A stretch of DNA of 64,000 bases from Paracoccus litorisediminis (lineage in GTDB: Bacteria > Pseudomonadota > Alphaproteobacteria > Rhodobacterales > Rhodobacteraceae), in contig NZ_WMIG01000002.1 in NCBI RefSeq assembly GCF_009711205.1, positions 558,001 to 622,000 of the forward strand, read 5' to 3'. Each line of letters starts with the position of its first letter. Positions within the stretch are counted from its first letter, which is position 1. This document shows positions 28,178 through 37,465 of the stretch, in pieces. Made by a program: the position numbers and the translations under genes. The notes below the pieces were generated by a model. It made no database searches, was not told where the DNA came from, and was given only the letters and a program-made list of their open reading frames with translations.

Positions 28178-28627
28178 ATGATCTCGCAGAAAACCAAATA
28201 CGCCATCAAGGCGCTGATCGCGCTTGCCGATGAGGTCGCCGCCGGTGGCAGCGCTCTGACGATCGAAGAGATCGCAACGAGGTCCGGTGCGCCCAAGCGT
28301 TTTCTGGAACATATCATGCTGGAATTGCGCAATGCGGGCTATGTCGGCTCGCGGCGCGGGCGGGCCGGCGGCTATGTGCTGATCAAGCAGCCCAAGGAAA
28401 TCTCGATCGGCGAATTGCTGCGTCAGGTCGATGGGCCGATCGCGCCCTTGCCCTGCCTGTCGCGGCGTTCCTACCAGCGCTGCGAGGATTGCGAGGACGA
28501 GGCCAGCTGCCGCCTGCGCAAGATGTTCGGGCAGGTGTTCTGGTCCTATCTGCTGCTGATCGAATCCCTGACGCTGGACGATCTGGTCGCCGAGGGCGGC
28601 CTGCCGGAAATGGGCGGCGTTTCGTAA
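28178..28627 (+). CDS. Rrf2-family transcriptional regulator
   Basis: 149 residues. N-terminal winged helix (MISQKTKYAIKALIALA, then IEEIATRSGAPKRFLEHIMLELRNAGYVGSRRGRAGGY), the Rrf2 signature. A cysteine group CLSRRSYQRCEDCEDEASC lies at about 98-112, in the place where IscR/NsrR bind an Fe-S cluster, but the spacing is different. CymR-like members sense cysteine or sulfur status. Divergence from sqdB suggests control of sulfolipid synthesis, which uses sulfite; this is inference. Confidence 0.9.
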   Translation: MISQKTKYAIKALIALADEVAAGGSALTIEEIATRSGAPKRFLEHIMLELRNAGYVGSRRGRAGGYVLIKQPKEISIGELLRQVDGPIAPLPCLSRRSYQRCEDCEDEASCRLRKMFGQVFWSYLLLIESLTLDDLVAEGGLPEMGGVS

Positions 28628-28782
28628 CCAAGCCTGCGAAAAGGTTGCCTTTCTGCCATGCCGACGCGGCTGTGATCGGCGGGCCGCTTGACCGGCGCTG
28701 ATCGGGGCGGCACTGCTTTGCGACAGGATCGCCCCGAGGGCGGCTGCCCCGACACCGCGTTTAGAAAGTAGCTGTTTCGATC

Positions 28783-29634
28783 ATGCCGGATTCTCAGCCC
28801 CACGCCCCCCGCCATGTCCCCATTGCCGGAGTTCTTGGCTGGCCCATTGCCCATTCCCGCTCGCCCCGGTTGCACGGCCATTGGCTGCAACGCTACGGGA
28901 TCGACGGCCATTACATCCCGATTCCCGTCATGCCCGAGCATCTGGCCGAGGTGCTGCGCGCCATGCCCCGCATGGGCTTTGTCGGCGCCAACGTGACCAT
29001 CCCGCATAAGGAAAGCGTGCTGGCCCTGGCCGATGTCGTCACCGACCGCGCCGCGCTGATCGGGGCGGCAAACACGCTGATCTTCCGCTCGGACGGCAAG
29101 ATCCATGCCGACAATACCGATGGCTACGGTTTCATCGCCAATATCCGCCAGCACGCGCCGGGCTGGATTCCCGATCTGGGACCGGCGGCGCTGATCGGGG
29201 CCGGGGGGGCCGCGCGGGCCGTCGTCGCCTCGCTGCTGGAAAGTGGCGTGACAGAACTGCGCATCGCCAACCGCACCCGTATCCGGGCCGAGCAGATCCG
29301 GGCCGAATTCGGTGCCCGCGTCGTCGTCTATGACTGGGCGCAGGCCGGCAACATGCTGGAAGGCGCGATCACGGTCGTCAACGCCACCTCGATGGGCATG
29401 GACGGCAAGCCGCCGCTGCGAGTGCCGCTGGATGCGCTGGCGCCGGGCACGCTTGTCACCGATCTGGTCTATACGCCGCTGATGACGCCCTTCCTGCTGG
29501 AAGCGCAGGCCCGCGGCTGCGAGATCGTGGACGGGCTGGGCATGCTGCTGCATCAGGCCGCGCCGGGCTTTGAGCGCTGGTTCGGTCACCGCCCCGAGGT
29601 CGATGACGATCTGCGCCGGGCCGTTCTGGGATGA
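28783..29634 (+). CDS. aroE: Shikimate dehydrogenase
   Basis: 283 residues; reduces 3-dehydroshikimate with NADPH in aromatic amino-acid synthesis. GVLGWPIAHSRSP binds shikimate; the catalytic Lys is in NVTIPHKE; AANTLIF and DNTDGYGF follow; the NADP loop is IGAGGAARAVV and the basic NRTR confers NADPH preference. Overlaps coaE by 4 bp, in the alphaproteobacterial aroE-coaE-dnaQ order. The 155-bp region before it holds no visible gene. Confidence 0.96.
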   Translation: MPDSQPHAPRHVPIAGVLGWPIAHSRSPRLHGHWLQRYGIDGHYIPIPVMPEHLAEVLRAMPRMGFVGANVTIPHKESVLALADVVTDRAALIGAANTLIFRSDGKIHADNTDGYGFIANIRQHAPGWIPDLGPAALIGAGGAARAVVASLLESGVTELRIANRTRIRAEQIRAEFGARVVVYDWAQAGNMLEGAITVVNATSMGMDGKPPLRVPLDALAPGTLVTDLVYTPLMTPFLLEAQARGCEIVDGLGMLLHQAAPGFERWFGHRPEVDDDLRRAVLG

Positions 29635-30227
29635 GCTATCTGCTGGGCCTGACCGGCAGCATCGGCATGGGGAAATCCACCGCTGCCGCGATGTTCGCCG
29701 AACTGGGCCATCCGGTCTGGGATGCCGATGCTGCCGTCCACCGGCTTTATGCGCCGGGCGGTGCGGCCGTGGCCAAGGTCGCCTCGGCCTTTCCGGGCGC
29801 GTGGAAGGATGGCGGCATCGACCGGGCGGCGCTGAAATCGGCGCTGGCCGCCGACCCGTCGGGTTTCGCCCGGCTTGAGGCGATCGTTCATCCTTTGGTC
29901 GCCGCCGACCGGGCAGATTTCATTGCCCGGCATGCGGGTGCGCCGATCATCGTGCTGGATATTCCGCTGCTTTACGAAAACGGCAGTCAGGCCGGGATGG
30001 ACGGGGTGGCGGTGGTTTCCGCCCCTGCCGAGATCCAGCGGGCACGGGTGCTGGCGCGTCCCGGCATGACCGAAGAGGCATTCCAGATGATCCTGTCGCG
30101 GCAGGTGCCGGATGCGGAAAAGCGCCGCCTTGCCGATTGGGTGATCCCCTCGGACACGATGGACGCTGCACGGGCAGCGATCATGGACATCTGCGCCCGG
30201 ATCGTGGCAGGAAGCCCCCATGCGTGA
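29631..30227 (+). CDS. coaE: Dephospho-CoA kinase
   Basis: 198 residues; last step of coenzyme A synthesis. P-loop GSIGMGKST (9-17), the catalytic Asp in [11 protein letters not shown], lid region around [12 protein letters not shown], and [18 protein letters not shown]. Overlaps aroE by 4 bp and dnaQ by 8 bp. Confidence 0.96.
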   Translation: MSYLLGLTGSIGMGKSTAAAMFAELGHPVWDADAAVHRLYAPGGAAVAKVASAFPGAWKDGGIDRAALKSALAADPSGFARLEAIVHPLVAADRADFIARHAGAPIIVLDIPLLYENGSQAGMDGVAVVSAPAEIQRARVLARPGMTEEAFQMILSRQVPDAEKRRLADWVIPSDTMDAARAAIMDICARIVAGSPHA

Positions 30228-30927
30228 GATCGTTCTGGATACCGAGACCACCGGCTTTGACCCGACCACCGGCGACCGCATCGTCGAGATCGGCGCGGTC
30301 GAGCTGATGAACCACCTGCCCACCGGGCAGGTTTTCCATGTCTACATCAACCCCGAACGCTCGATGCCGAATGAGGCCTTCGAGGTGCACGGGTTGGGCG
30401 ACGACTTCCTGCGCGACAAGCCGAAATTCGCGGAAATCGCCGGGGATTTCGTCAGCTTCATCGGCGACGACGCCAAGCTGGTCATCCACAACGCCCAGTT
30501 CGACATGAAATTCCTGAATTTCGAGCTGACCCGGCTGGGCCATCCCGCCATGCCTTATTCGCGCGCCGTCGACACGCTGGAACTGGCGCGCAAGAAATTT
30601 CCGGGCGCGCAGAACTCGCTGGACGCGCTGTGCCGGCGGTTCCGCATCGACAACTCGAACCGGACGCTGCACGGCGCGCTTCTGGACAGCGAATTGCTGG
30701 CCGAGGTCTATCTGGCGCTGCGTGGCGGGCGGCAACCGGGGCTGGTTCTGGAAACAGCGGCTGCTGCCGCCCAGAGCGGGTCCGGCGTTTCCGGTCAGGG
30801 CGGCCCGCGCGGCGCGCGTCCGCGCCCGCTTGCCCCCCGCCTGTCCGGGGCCGAGGCCGAAGCCCATGCCGCCTTCGTGGCCAAGCTGGGCGACAAGGCG
30901 GTGTGGCTGCGCTACCTCGGGCCGTAA
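30220..30927 (+). CDS. dnaQ: DNA polymerase III epsilon subunit (proofreading exonuclease)
   Basis: 235 residues. Exo I motif LDTETTGFD (Asp7, Glu9), Exo II in [17 protein letters not shown], Exo III in [17 protein letters not shown]. The Gly/Pro-rich stretch at about 175-205 is the linker to the C-terminal alpha-subunit-binding tail. Third gene of aroE-coaE-dnaQ. Confidence 0.96.
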   Translation: MREIVLDTETTGFDPTTGDRIVEIGAVELMNHLPTGQVFHVYINPERSMPNEAFEVHGLGDDFLRDKPKFAEIAGDFVSFIGDDAKLVIHNAQFDMKFLNFELTRLGHPAMPYSRAVDTLELARKKFPGAQNSLDALCRRFRIDNSNRTLHGALLDSELLAEVYLALRGGRQPGLVLETAAAAAQSGSGVSGQGGPRGARPRPLAPRLSGAEAEAHAAFVAKLGDKAVWLRYLGP

Positions 30928-31002
30928 AGCGCGGGCCTTCGGGCTTGCACAACCTTTCGCGCCTGTCGCAAGCTGTGCCCTCGAAGGGAAGGGAAGCGGC
31001 AC

Positions 31003-31884
31003 TTGCTGAAGGATTGGTGGCAATTCACCCTCGCGCTGTTCGAGCGGATGGACAAGATCCACATGAGCCTGATCGCGGCGGGTGTGGCCTTCTATGCGCT
31101 GTTCGCGGTGTTTCCGGGGCTTGCGGCGTTATTCGCGCTGTGGGGCCTGTGGTACGACCCGCAGCTGATTGAACAGTATATCCTGCACACAGCCGATGAA
31201 TTCATCCCCTCGGGCGCGGCGGATATCATCTATGGCCAAATCAACGAACTGATCGCGGCTGGACCCACGCAACTTGGCTGGACCACGGTGATTTCCTTCC
31301 TGATCGCCACGATCTCGGCGCGGGCGGGGGTCGATGCGCTGATCCGGGGGCTGAATGCCGCCAATGGCGTGCGCTCGCATTCGACGATCATGGGATTCCT
31401 GCTGGCCTATGTGCTGACGCTGGTCATTGTCGGCGTCGTCATCCTGGGGCTGGCGCTGATCATCGTCGTGCCCTTGATGCTGAACTTCCTGCCCGATGTG
31501 CCGCTGCGGGCGTGGATGCTGGGTTCGATCCCGTGGATCGCGATCTTTGTCATCGTGCTTCTGGTGATCGGGATCATGTATCGCTATGGCCCGAACGTGA
31601 AAACGCCCCGGACGGCGATCTTCACCTGGGGCTCGCTTTTCGCGGCGCTGGCATGGGCGCTGGCCTCCTATGCGTTCTCGGCCTATCTGGCCAGCTTTCA
31701 CAGCTACAACCGCATCTATGGCTCGATCGGCGCGGTGATCGCGCTGCTGATGTGGTTCTATCTGGGCGGCTTCTCGGTGATGCTGGGGGCAATCATCAAT
31801 CTGGAACTGGCCCGCCACCGCCGCGTCGCCGCCGCCCGCAAGCTGCGCAAGGCCGCCCGCGAAGACACCACACCCAAGAACTAG
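31003..31884 (+). CDS. YihY/BrkB family membrane protein
   Basis: 293 residues with about six transmembrane segments. Family blocks: IAAGVAFYALFAVFPGLAAL, ALIRGLNAANGV, WFYLGGFSVMLGAIINLEL. The C terminus is basic (RRVAAARKLRKAAR). The start appears to be TTG 31003, preceded by GGGAAGGGAAG; an ATG 15 codons later is an alternative. Convergent with, and overlapping by 4 bp, the histidine kinase gene. Function unknown despite the virulence-factor name. Confidence 0.88.
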   Translation: MLKDWWQFTLALFERMDKIHMSLIAAGVAFYALFAVFPGLAALFALWGLWYDPQLIEQYILHTADEFIPSGAADIIYGQINELIAAGPTQLGWTTVISFLIATISARAGVDALIRGLNAANGVRSHSTIMGFLLAYVLTLVIVGVVILGLALIIVVPLMLNFLPDVPLRAWMLGSIPWIAIFVIVLLVIGIMYRYGPNVKTPRTAIFTWGSLFAALAWALASYAFSAYLASFHSYNRIYGSIGAVIALLMWFYLGGFSVMLGAIINLELARHRRVAAARKLRKAAREDTTPKN

Positions 31885-33659
31885 TGCTGCGAACCCGGAC
31901 GCGCGGCCGAGGTCAGAACCACATCGGCCATGGCAGCGGGGCGGCGCTGGACGGGCTCGACCCGGAAATGCAGCCGCATGCTGAAGCGCCCGGCGCTGTG
32001 GTCGAATTCGGTCCGGCCCTCAAGCTGGCTGGCAAAGGCGTCGATCAACTGGCTGCCCAGCCCGGTCCCTTCGGCCATCGGGGCATCGCCGGTCGAATTC
32101 TCGACCTCAAGCACGGCCTCGGTCGGGCTTTCACTGCGCAGCGTCATGCGCACCCATGGCGGACGCCCATCCCCGCCCGAACCGGAATATTTCAGCGCAT
32201 TGGTAAAGGCCTCGGTCGCCAGCAGCGACAGCGGCACGGCCTGATCGGGCATCAGAACCAAGGGTTGCAGATCGGTTTCCACCCGCAGTCCGGTCCCCGG
32301 CCCGACCGAGGCGTTCACCATCTGGTTGATGATGTCCATCAGCAGCCGGTCGGCCTCGACCGAATCCAGATGCTCGGCCTGATAGAGGTTGCGATAGATC
32401 GTCGCCAGCGACGCCACCCGGTCCTGCACTGAGCGCAGCACCCGCTTGGCATCGTCATGGTCGATCACCCGGATCTGCATGTTGATGATCGAGGCGATCA
32501 GTTGCAGGTTGTTCTTGACCCGGTGATGGACCTCTTTCAGCAGCACGGTCTTTTCGTTGACCGCGGCCTCCATCGCGTCCTCGTCGCGGATCAGGATGCG
32601 CGCCATGTTGTGGAACGTCGCGCTCATGTCGCCGATTTCGGTGGGCGCGTCCTTGAGGATCGGCGGCGGAGCCGAGCGGTCGCCGATGGCGAAGCGGCGC
32701 ATCTGGCCGCGCAGCTCGCGGATATGGCGCAGCACCAGCCGGTAGACCGCGAAATAGGCCACCGAGAGCGAGGCCGCCCACAGGATCAGCGGCAGGACCA
32801 GCGCGGTGCGCCGCGTCTTGTCGATGCCGGCAATACCCGATTCCGAGCGCGTCCATGACCCCATCGCATAGACCAGCCCCGGCACCACCGGCACGACGCT
32901 GAAGATCCGCCGTTCGCCCTGCGCCGAATAGTCGCTGAAGGTAGTCTCGCTGCGCGACAGCAGCGAGGGCAGCGACTTGTCGCGCGGCAGCAGGTCGGAA
33001 AGCGAGGCTTTGCCATCCTGCCCGCCGGACAGGATCTGGCCCAGATTGTTGAAGGTCAGCACCTGCACGCTGTCGCCGCCCAGACCCGCGACATGGGTCG
33101 AGCGCAGCATGTCGTGCGACATGGCGACGCCGATGTAGCCCAGCAGTTCCGCCCCGCGATACAGCGGCTGGATCACGATGACCGAGGATTCGCCGTCTTC
33201 GCTGCCGATCATGCTGGTGGTGACCAGCGTGCCCGGACTTTCGACGAAATGCTTGAAGGCCGGGTCCTGCGTCATGTCATGCACCCCCGGCACCGAGGAG
33301 CATTCGCTGGTCCCGTCCAGCCGGGTGAAGCCCGCATAAGCAAAGTTCACCGTGCGCTGGACAAAGCTGCGCATGATGTCGGCGCAGGCGCGGGGGTTGT
33401 CCATCGTCTCGAGCACAGCCGGACCCAGCGCATCGGCGGTGCCAAGCGCGCCCTGCAGCAGCGCGCGTTCGCCCGCCGCTGCCGTGGCCGTCCGCCCCAG
33501 CAGTGCAATCTCGGCCGAGCGTTCATATTCGCGCGACAGATGCAGGGTCTGGATGACCGAAATCAGCCCGATCGGCAGGATCGCCAGCGACAAAAGCCCA
33601 CCAAGGCGAAAACCCAGCCCCTTGGGGAACTCCCAGCCATCCAGCAATCCGCGCAGCAC
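31881..33659 (-). CDS. Membrane sensor histidine kinase of the HisKA_2/HWE group
   Basis: 592 residues. One membrane helix at ~18-36, an extracytoplasmic sensing region (~40-285), a second helix at ~287-308, a HAMP-like segment, and a HisKA_2 dimerisation domain with EVHHRVKNNLQLIASIINMQ placing the phospho-His at about 379. The ATPase domain includes LLATEAFTNALKYSG and GTGLGSQLIDAFASQL. HisKA_2/HWE kinases typically phosphorylate PhyR, and this one directly follows ecfG, so it is the likely PhyK input for the general stress response. Confidence 0.88.
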   Translation of the reverse strand: MLRGLLDGWEFPKGLGFRLGGLLSLAILPIGLISVIQTLHLSREYERSAEIALLGRTATAAAGERALLQGALGTADALGPAVLETMDNPRACADIMRSFVQRTVNFAYAGFTRLDGTSECSSVPGVHDMTQDPAFKHFVESPGTLVTTSMIGSEDGESSVIVIQPLYRGAELLGYIGVAMSHDMLRSTHVAGLGGDSVQVLTFNNLGQILSGGQDGKASLSDLLPRDKSLPSLLSRSETTFSDYSAQGERRIFSVVPVVPGLVYAMGSWTRSESGIAGIDKTRRTALVLPLILWAASLSVAYFAVYRLVLRHIRELRGQMRRFAIGDRSAPPPILKDAPTEIGDMSATFHNMARILIRDEDAMEAAVNEKTVLLKEVHHRVKNNLQLIASIINMQIRVIDHDDAKRVLRSVQDRVASLATIYRNLYQAEHLDSVEADRLLMDIINQMVNASVGPGTGLRVETDLQPLVLMPDQAVPLSLLATEAFTNALKYSGSGGDGRPPWVRMTLRSESPTEAVLEVENSTGDAPMAEGTGLGSQLIDAFASQLEGRTEFDHSAGRFSMRLHFRVEPVQRRPAAMADVVLTSAARPGSQH

Positions 33660-33671
33660 GAGACGCCGCCC

Positions 33672-34259
33672 CTAGCGTGAGACGGGGTGGTTTTGCGCCA
33701 TGACGGCCAGCGTCGCGCGATCCGTCATCTCAAGCTCTTCGCCCGCTTCCAGCTTGAGAAGCTCTGCCAGACGCTTGCGGCCGCGATTGGCCCGCGACTT
33801 GACCGTGCCCACGGCGACCCCGGTCATGCCGGCGGCCTCCTCATAGGAAAAGCCCGAGGCCCCAACCAGAATCAGCGCCTCGCGCTGTTCGTCGGGAAGC
33901 TGCTGGAAGGCGACACGGAAATCGTTCAGCGCCAGCCGCCCGTCATGCTCGGGGCGGGTCGCCTGACGCGCGGCATGGATGCCGTCGCTGTCGCTGACCT
34001 CGCGCCGGGTCTTGCGGCGGGCGGAATAAAAGGTGTTGCGCAGGATGGTGAACAACCACGCCCGCAGGTTCGTTCCGGGCTGGAACTTGTCGATATGGGT
34101 CCATGCCTTGACGATTGTGTCCTGCACCAGATCGTCGGCAGACGCGCCCTCTCGGGTCAGCGACAGCGCAAAAGCGCGCAGGGCGGGAAGGTGATCCACG
34201 ATCTCGTTTCGGGGGTCAGGATGGCCCGAAGCACGCGCCGTCTTGGCGTCCTTTGTCAT
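33672..34259 (-). CDS. ecfG: General stress ECF sigma factor EcfG
   Basis: 195 residues of the ECF15/EcfG group. Region 2: ALRAFALSLTREGASADDLVQDTIVKAWTHIDKFQPGTNLRAWLFTILRN; region 4: LPDEQREALILVGASGFSYEEAAGMTGVAVGTVKSRANRGRKRL. Held inactive by NepR, released when PhyR-P binds NepR. It follows nepR by 6 bp, and a matching EcfG promoter lies upstream of nepR, so the sigma factor activates its own gene. Confidence 0.93.
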   Translation of the reverse strand: MTKDAKTARASGHPDPRNEIVDHLPALRAFALSLTREGASADDLVQDTIVKAWTHIDKFQPGTNLRAWLFTILRNTFYSARRKTRREVSDSDGIHAARQATRPEHDGRLALNDFRVAFQQLPDEQREALILVGASGFSYEEAAGMTGVAVGTVKSRANRGRKRLAELLKLEAGEELEMTDRATLAVMAQNHPVSR

Positions 34260-34265
34260 GCGGGG

Positions 34266-34412
34266 CTACTCCTGCTCGCGCAATTTATCGAGCAATTCCA
34301 GAAACCTGTCGGGAACCTTCTGGGTGGTGTCCTGCTCATATACGCGTTTCAGGTTTTCATCGATTTGCTGTTCGATGGCGACCTTTCTGCGTTCCTCACG
34401 CCTTGTCTTCAT
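34266..34412 (-). CDS. nepR: Anti-sigma factor NepR
   Basis: 48 residues from ATG 34412. The conserved NepR core QQIDENLKRVYEQDTTQKVPDRFLELLDKL is present (two helices around a short loop). Binds either EcfG or phosphorylated PhyR. It is short, with almost no N-terminal extension. Located between phyR (divergent) and ecfG, the standard alphaproteobacterial arrangement. An EcfG-type promoter starts 40 bp before the ATG. Confidence 0.93.
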   Translation of the reverse strand: MKTRREERRKVAIEQQIDENLKRVYEQDTTQKVPDRFLELLDKLREQE

Positions 34413-34451
34413 TTTTAAGTTATTCCCGAAATTCTTGTGCGCACAGTTTGC

Positions 34452-34477
34452 AACGGATACGTATCCAATCAAGTTCC
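34452..34477 (-). promoter_or_regulatory. EcfG-dependent promoter of nepR-ecfG
   Basis: On the minus strand GGAAC (34477-34473), 17 bases, then CGTT (34455-34452), the known EcfG consensus (GGAAC-N16/17-CGTT). Predicted transcription start is about 33 bp before the nepR ATG. The spacer contains the 12-bp perfect palindrome GGATACGTATCC (34455-34466). Confidence 0.85.
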
Positions 34478-34505
34478 CTGTGAATATTGCATTTTTGAGG
34501 ACGAC

Positions 34506-35309
34506 ATGAACGCAGCAGACCTGGCACAATCCATCAGCCGCGAGTTGCCCTATCTGCGTCGCTATGCGCGGGCGCTGACCGGAAGCCAGTCCGCCGGGGA
34601 TAATTACGCGGCAGCGACACTTGAAGCCATCCTCAGCGATCGCAGCCTGATGGACGGGGCCGAGGCACGGGTGTGCCTGTTCCGCACCTTCCACGCGATC
34701 TGGCAAAGCTCGGGCCAGCCGGTCCATGCCGAGCCTCAGTCGCAGCACGAAGCCCGTGCCCAGACGCATCTGCGCGGCCTGACCCCCAACTCGCGCGAGG
34801 CATTGCTGCTGCGCACGATCGAGGAACAGCGCTACGACCAGATCGCGCAGATCATGCAGATCTCGCAGGAAGAGGCCGAAGAGCTGGTGCAGATCGCGCT
34901 GGAGGAGATGGGCCAGTCGCTGACCGGCAAGGTCATGGTCATCGAGGATGAAACCATCATCGCCATGGACCTCAAGGGCATCGTGCAAGCGATGGGCCAC
35001 GAGGTTACCGGTATCGCCCGCACCCATAAGCAGGCGATCGAGCTGGCGCATGACAAGCGCCCCGAACTGATCCTGGCCGATATCCAGCTGGCCGATGGCT
35101 CATCCGGCGTCGAGGCGGTGAACGAACTGCTGGGCGATCTGGGCGACCTGCCGGTGATCTTCATCACCGCCTTCCCGGAGCGGCTGCTGACCGGCGACCG
35201 GCCGGAACCGGCCTTCCTGATCTCGAAACCCTATTCCGAGGAGCAGGTGCGCTCGGCGGTCAGTCAGGCAATGTTCTTTGCCTCGACCGAGGGGCTCAGC
35301 ACCGTCTGA
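34506..35309 (+). CDS. phyR: General stress response regulator PhyR
   Basis: 267 residues. N-terminal sigma-like domain (~1-135, SISRELPYLRRYARALTGS and LRGLTPNSREALLLRTIEE) that mimics EcfG, followed by a receiver with the acidic pair in VIEDET and phospho-acceptor Asp192 in ILADIQLADGSSGVEAV; Lys in ISKPY completes the site. When phosphorylated it sequesters NepR. Start ATG 34506. Divergent from nepR; ended by a strong terminator. Confidence 0.95.
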   Translation: MNAADLAQSISRELPYLRRYARALTGSQSAGDNYAAATLEAILSDRSLMDGAEARVCLFRTFHAIWQSSGQPVHAEPQSQHEARAQTHLRGLTPNSREALLLRTIEEQRYDQIAQIMQISQEEAEELVQIALEEMGQSLTGKVMVIEDETIIAMDLKGIVQAMGHEVTGIARTHKQAIELAHDKRPELILADIQLADGSSGVEAVNELLGDLGDLPVIFITAFPERLLTGDRPEPAFLISKPYSEEQVRSAVSQAMFFASTEGLSTV

Positions 35310-35317
35310 GACGACAA

Positions 35318-35350
35318 GGCCGGGATGGTGACATCCCGGCCCTTTTCTTT
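35318..35350 (+). terminator. Rho-independent terminator of phyR
   Basis: GGCCGGGAT (35318-35326) pairs with ATCCCGGCC (35333-35341), loop GGTGAC, followed by CTTTTCTTT. Confidence 0.9.
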
Positions 35351-36305
35351 ACATGGCGGCGACGGCCTGCTTGGCCTGCGCATACTCCGCGGCCAGCCGG
35401 TCGATCATCGCGGTCGCGGTCGCGATCCCGCGCACCGCGCCGATGCCCTGACCCGAACCCCAGATCTTGCTCCAGGCCTTGGCGCCGCCGAAATCCATGC
35501 TGGAAGGATCAGCACTGGCCAGCGCCGCCGGGTCCAGCCCGGCATTGCGGATCGAGGGGGCAAGGTAGTTGCCGTGGACTCCGGTGAACAGGCTGGAGTT
35601 CACGATATCCTCGGCACCGCTATCGACGATCATTTGCTTGTATTCTGGCTGGGCGTTGGCCTCGGACGTGGCGATGAACGGGCTGCCGATATAGGCCAGG
35701 TCCGCACCCATCACCTGCGCCGCCAGCACCGCACGCCCCGTGGCGATCGAGCCGGACAGCAGCAGCGGCCCGTCGAACCATTCGCGGATTTCCTGAATCA
35801 GCGCAAAGGGCGACTGGCTGCCCGCATGACCGCCCGCACCGGCAGCGACGGCGATCAGCCCGTCCGCACCCTTTTCGATGGCCTTGCGGGCGAAGGTGTT
35901 GTTGATCACGTCATGCAGGGCGATGCCGCCGCAATCATGGGCGGCGGCGTTCACCTCGGGGCGGGCGCCAAGGCTGGTGATCCAGATCGGTACGCGGTGG
36001 CGGTGGCAGATCTCGATGTCACGCTCCAGCCGGGCATTGGAACGATGCACGATCTGGTTCACCGCAAAGGGTGCAGCGGGGCGGTCGGGATTGGCCTGAT
36101 TGTGGCGGTCCAGTTCCTCGGTGATGCGGGTCAGCCAGGCGTCCAGCAGGACCGGCTCACCCTCTTTCTCACGCGCGTTCAACGCCGGGAAACTGCCGAC
36201 GATACCCGCCTTGCATTGCGCGATGACCAGATCCGGCCCCGAGACGATGAACATGGGCGAGGCCATGACGGGAATGCGCAGATTGGCAAGAATGGGCGGC
36301 AGCAT
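35349..36305 (-). CDS. Nitronate monooxygenase family flavoprotein
   Basis: 318 residues, FMN TIM barrel of the 2-nitropropane dioxygenase/NMO family. Blocks: RIPVMASPMFIVSGPDLVIAQ, HDVINNTFARKAIEKGADGLIAVAAGAGGHAG with the catalytic region, LLLSGSIATGRAVLAAQVMGADLAYIGSPFIAT. I chose ATG 36305, with GGAGGAT before it; the longer frame to 36365 has no ribosome site. Physiological substrate unknown; detoxification of nitronates is the known chemistry. Confidence 0.88.
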   Translation of the reverse strand: MLPPILANLRIPVMASPMFIVSGPDLVIAQCKAGIVGSFPALNAREKEGEPVLLDAWLTRITEELDRHNQANPDRPAAPFAVNQIVHRSNARLERDIEICHRHRVPIWITSLGARPEVNAAAHDCGGIALHDVINNTFARKAIEKGADGLIAVAAGAGGHAGSQSPFALIQEIREWFDGPLLLSGSIATGRAVLAAQVMGADLAYIGSPFIATSEANAQPEYKQMIVDSGAEDIVNSSLFTGVHGNYLAPSIRNAGLDPAALASADPSSMDFGGAKAWSKIWGSGQGIGAVRGIATATAMIDRLAAEYAQAKQAVAAM

Positions 36306-36395
36306 GACGGATCCTCCGGTGGTCAGCATCGGCGGCAGGTTGCACAAGCCGCACGATGCTGCCAACGGTTCCGTGGCGTCGGTATCCTGCCGCGA

Positions 36396-37448
36396 CTAGT
36401 AGGGCATCGGCATGTCGCGATGCAGCCGGTCGATGCGGCGCAGCGCCTCGTCCGACAGGACCAGATCGATTCCCTTCAGCAGATGCTCCAGCTGGTCCCG
36501 ATTGGTCGCACCGATGATCGGGATGCAGGCAAAGGGACGCTGCCGAGTAAAGGCCACCGCCATGTGGATCGGGTCCAAACCCAGTTCATGGGCCAGCGCA
36601 TGATAGGCCGCGACCACATCGGGGGCGCGCTTGGTGCGACGTCCGCCCAGATCGCCGGGACCGCCATGCGCCTTGTCGACAAAGGCGCGGCTGCCTTCGG
36701 GTTCTCCAAGGTGGTATTTGCCGGTCAGCAGCCCCGCCGCCAGCGGTGAATAGGCCAGCAGGGTCACGTCCTCATTCACGGCGACCTCGGCCATGTCGGT
36801 ATCGTAAAGCCGGCACATCAGCGAATATTCGTTCTGCACCGTCACCACGCGCGGCGCACCGATGCGCTCGGCCGTGTCGATCCAGCGCGAGGTGCCCCAG
36901 GCGGATTCGTTCGACAGGCCAAAGGCGCGGATCTTGCCCTCGCGGACGGCGTCACTGACGGCCTCCAGCACATCGGCCATGTGATCCAGCGTCTTTTGCC
37001 GATCCTGCTTGCGCGGGTCATAGCGCCAGTTCTGGCGGAAGGCGTAGCTGCCCCGGACCGGCCAATGCAGCTGATAGACATCGATGTAATCGGTCCGCAG
37101 ACGCTTCAACGATGCGTCGATGGTCTGGTGGATGGTCTTGCCGTCATAGCCATGCAGGCGCACCTTGTCGCTGGGCCCGGCGACCTTGGTCGCGATCTCG
37201 ACCTTGTCGCGCCCGCCGCGATCCGACAGCCACGCGCCGATGATTTCCTCGGTCCGGCCGACAGTTTCACGCTCGACCGGGTTCACCGGATACATTTCGG
37301 CTGTGTCGAGGAAGGTGATGCCGGCTTCCAGCGCCATGTCCATCTGGCCATGTGCATCGGCCATCCCGGTCTGGTTGCCAAAGGTCATGGTCCCCAGCGA
37401 CACGGCACTGACCGAGACGTCGCTGTTTCCAAGCGTCACACGTTGCAT
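36396..37448 (-). CDS. Aldo/keto reductase (Tas-like)
   Basis: 350-residue TIM-barrel NADPH oxidoreductase. Catalytic tetrad pieces: FLDTAEMYPVNP (Asp, Tyr), ATKVAG (Lys) and YQLHWP (His). The insert RQNWRYDPRKQDRQKTL and the VNP motif point to the Tas/YghZ branch. NADP site near IIGATNRDQLEHLL. Start ATG 37448. The tRNA-Sec gene ends only 17 bp upstream on the same strand, so this gene may share the sel transcript. Confidence 0.9.
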   Translation of the reverse strand: MQRVTLGNSDVSVSAVSLGTMTFGNQTGMADAHGQMDMALEAGITFLDTAEMYPVNPVERETVGRTEEIIGAWLSDRGGRDKVEIATKVAGPSDKVRLHGYDGKTIHQTIDASLKRLRTDYIDVYQLHWPVRGSYAFRQNWRYDPRKQDRQKTLDHMADVLEAVSDAVREGKIRAFGLSNESAWGTSRWIDTAERIGAPRVVTVQNEYSLMCRLYDTDMAEVAVNEDVTLLAYSPLAAGLLTGKYHLGEPEGSRAFVDKAHGGPGDLGGRRTKRAPDVVAAYHALAHELGLDPIHMAVAFTRQRPFACIPIIGATNRDQLEHLLKGIDLVLSDEALRRIDRLHRDMPMPY

Positions 37449-37465
37449 CGAAACCCTTTCAGTAT

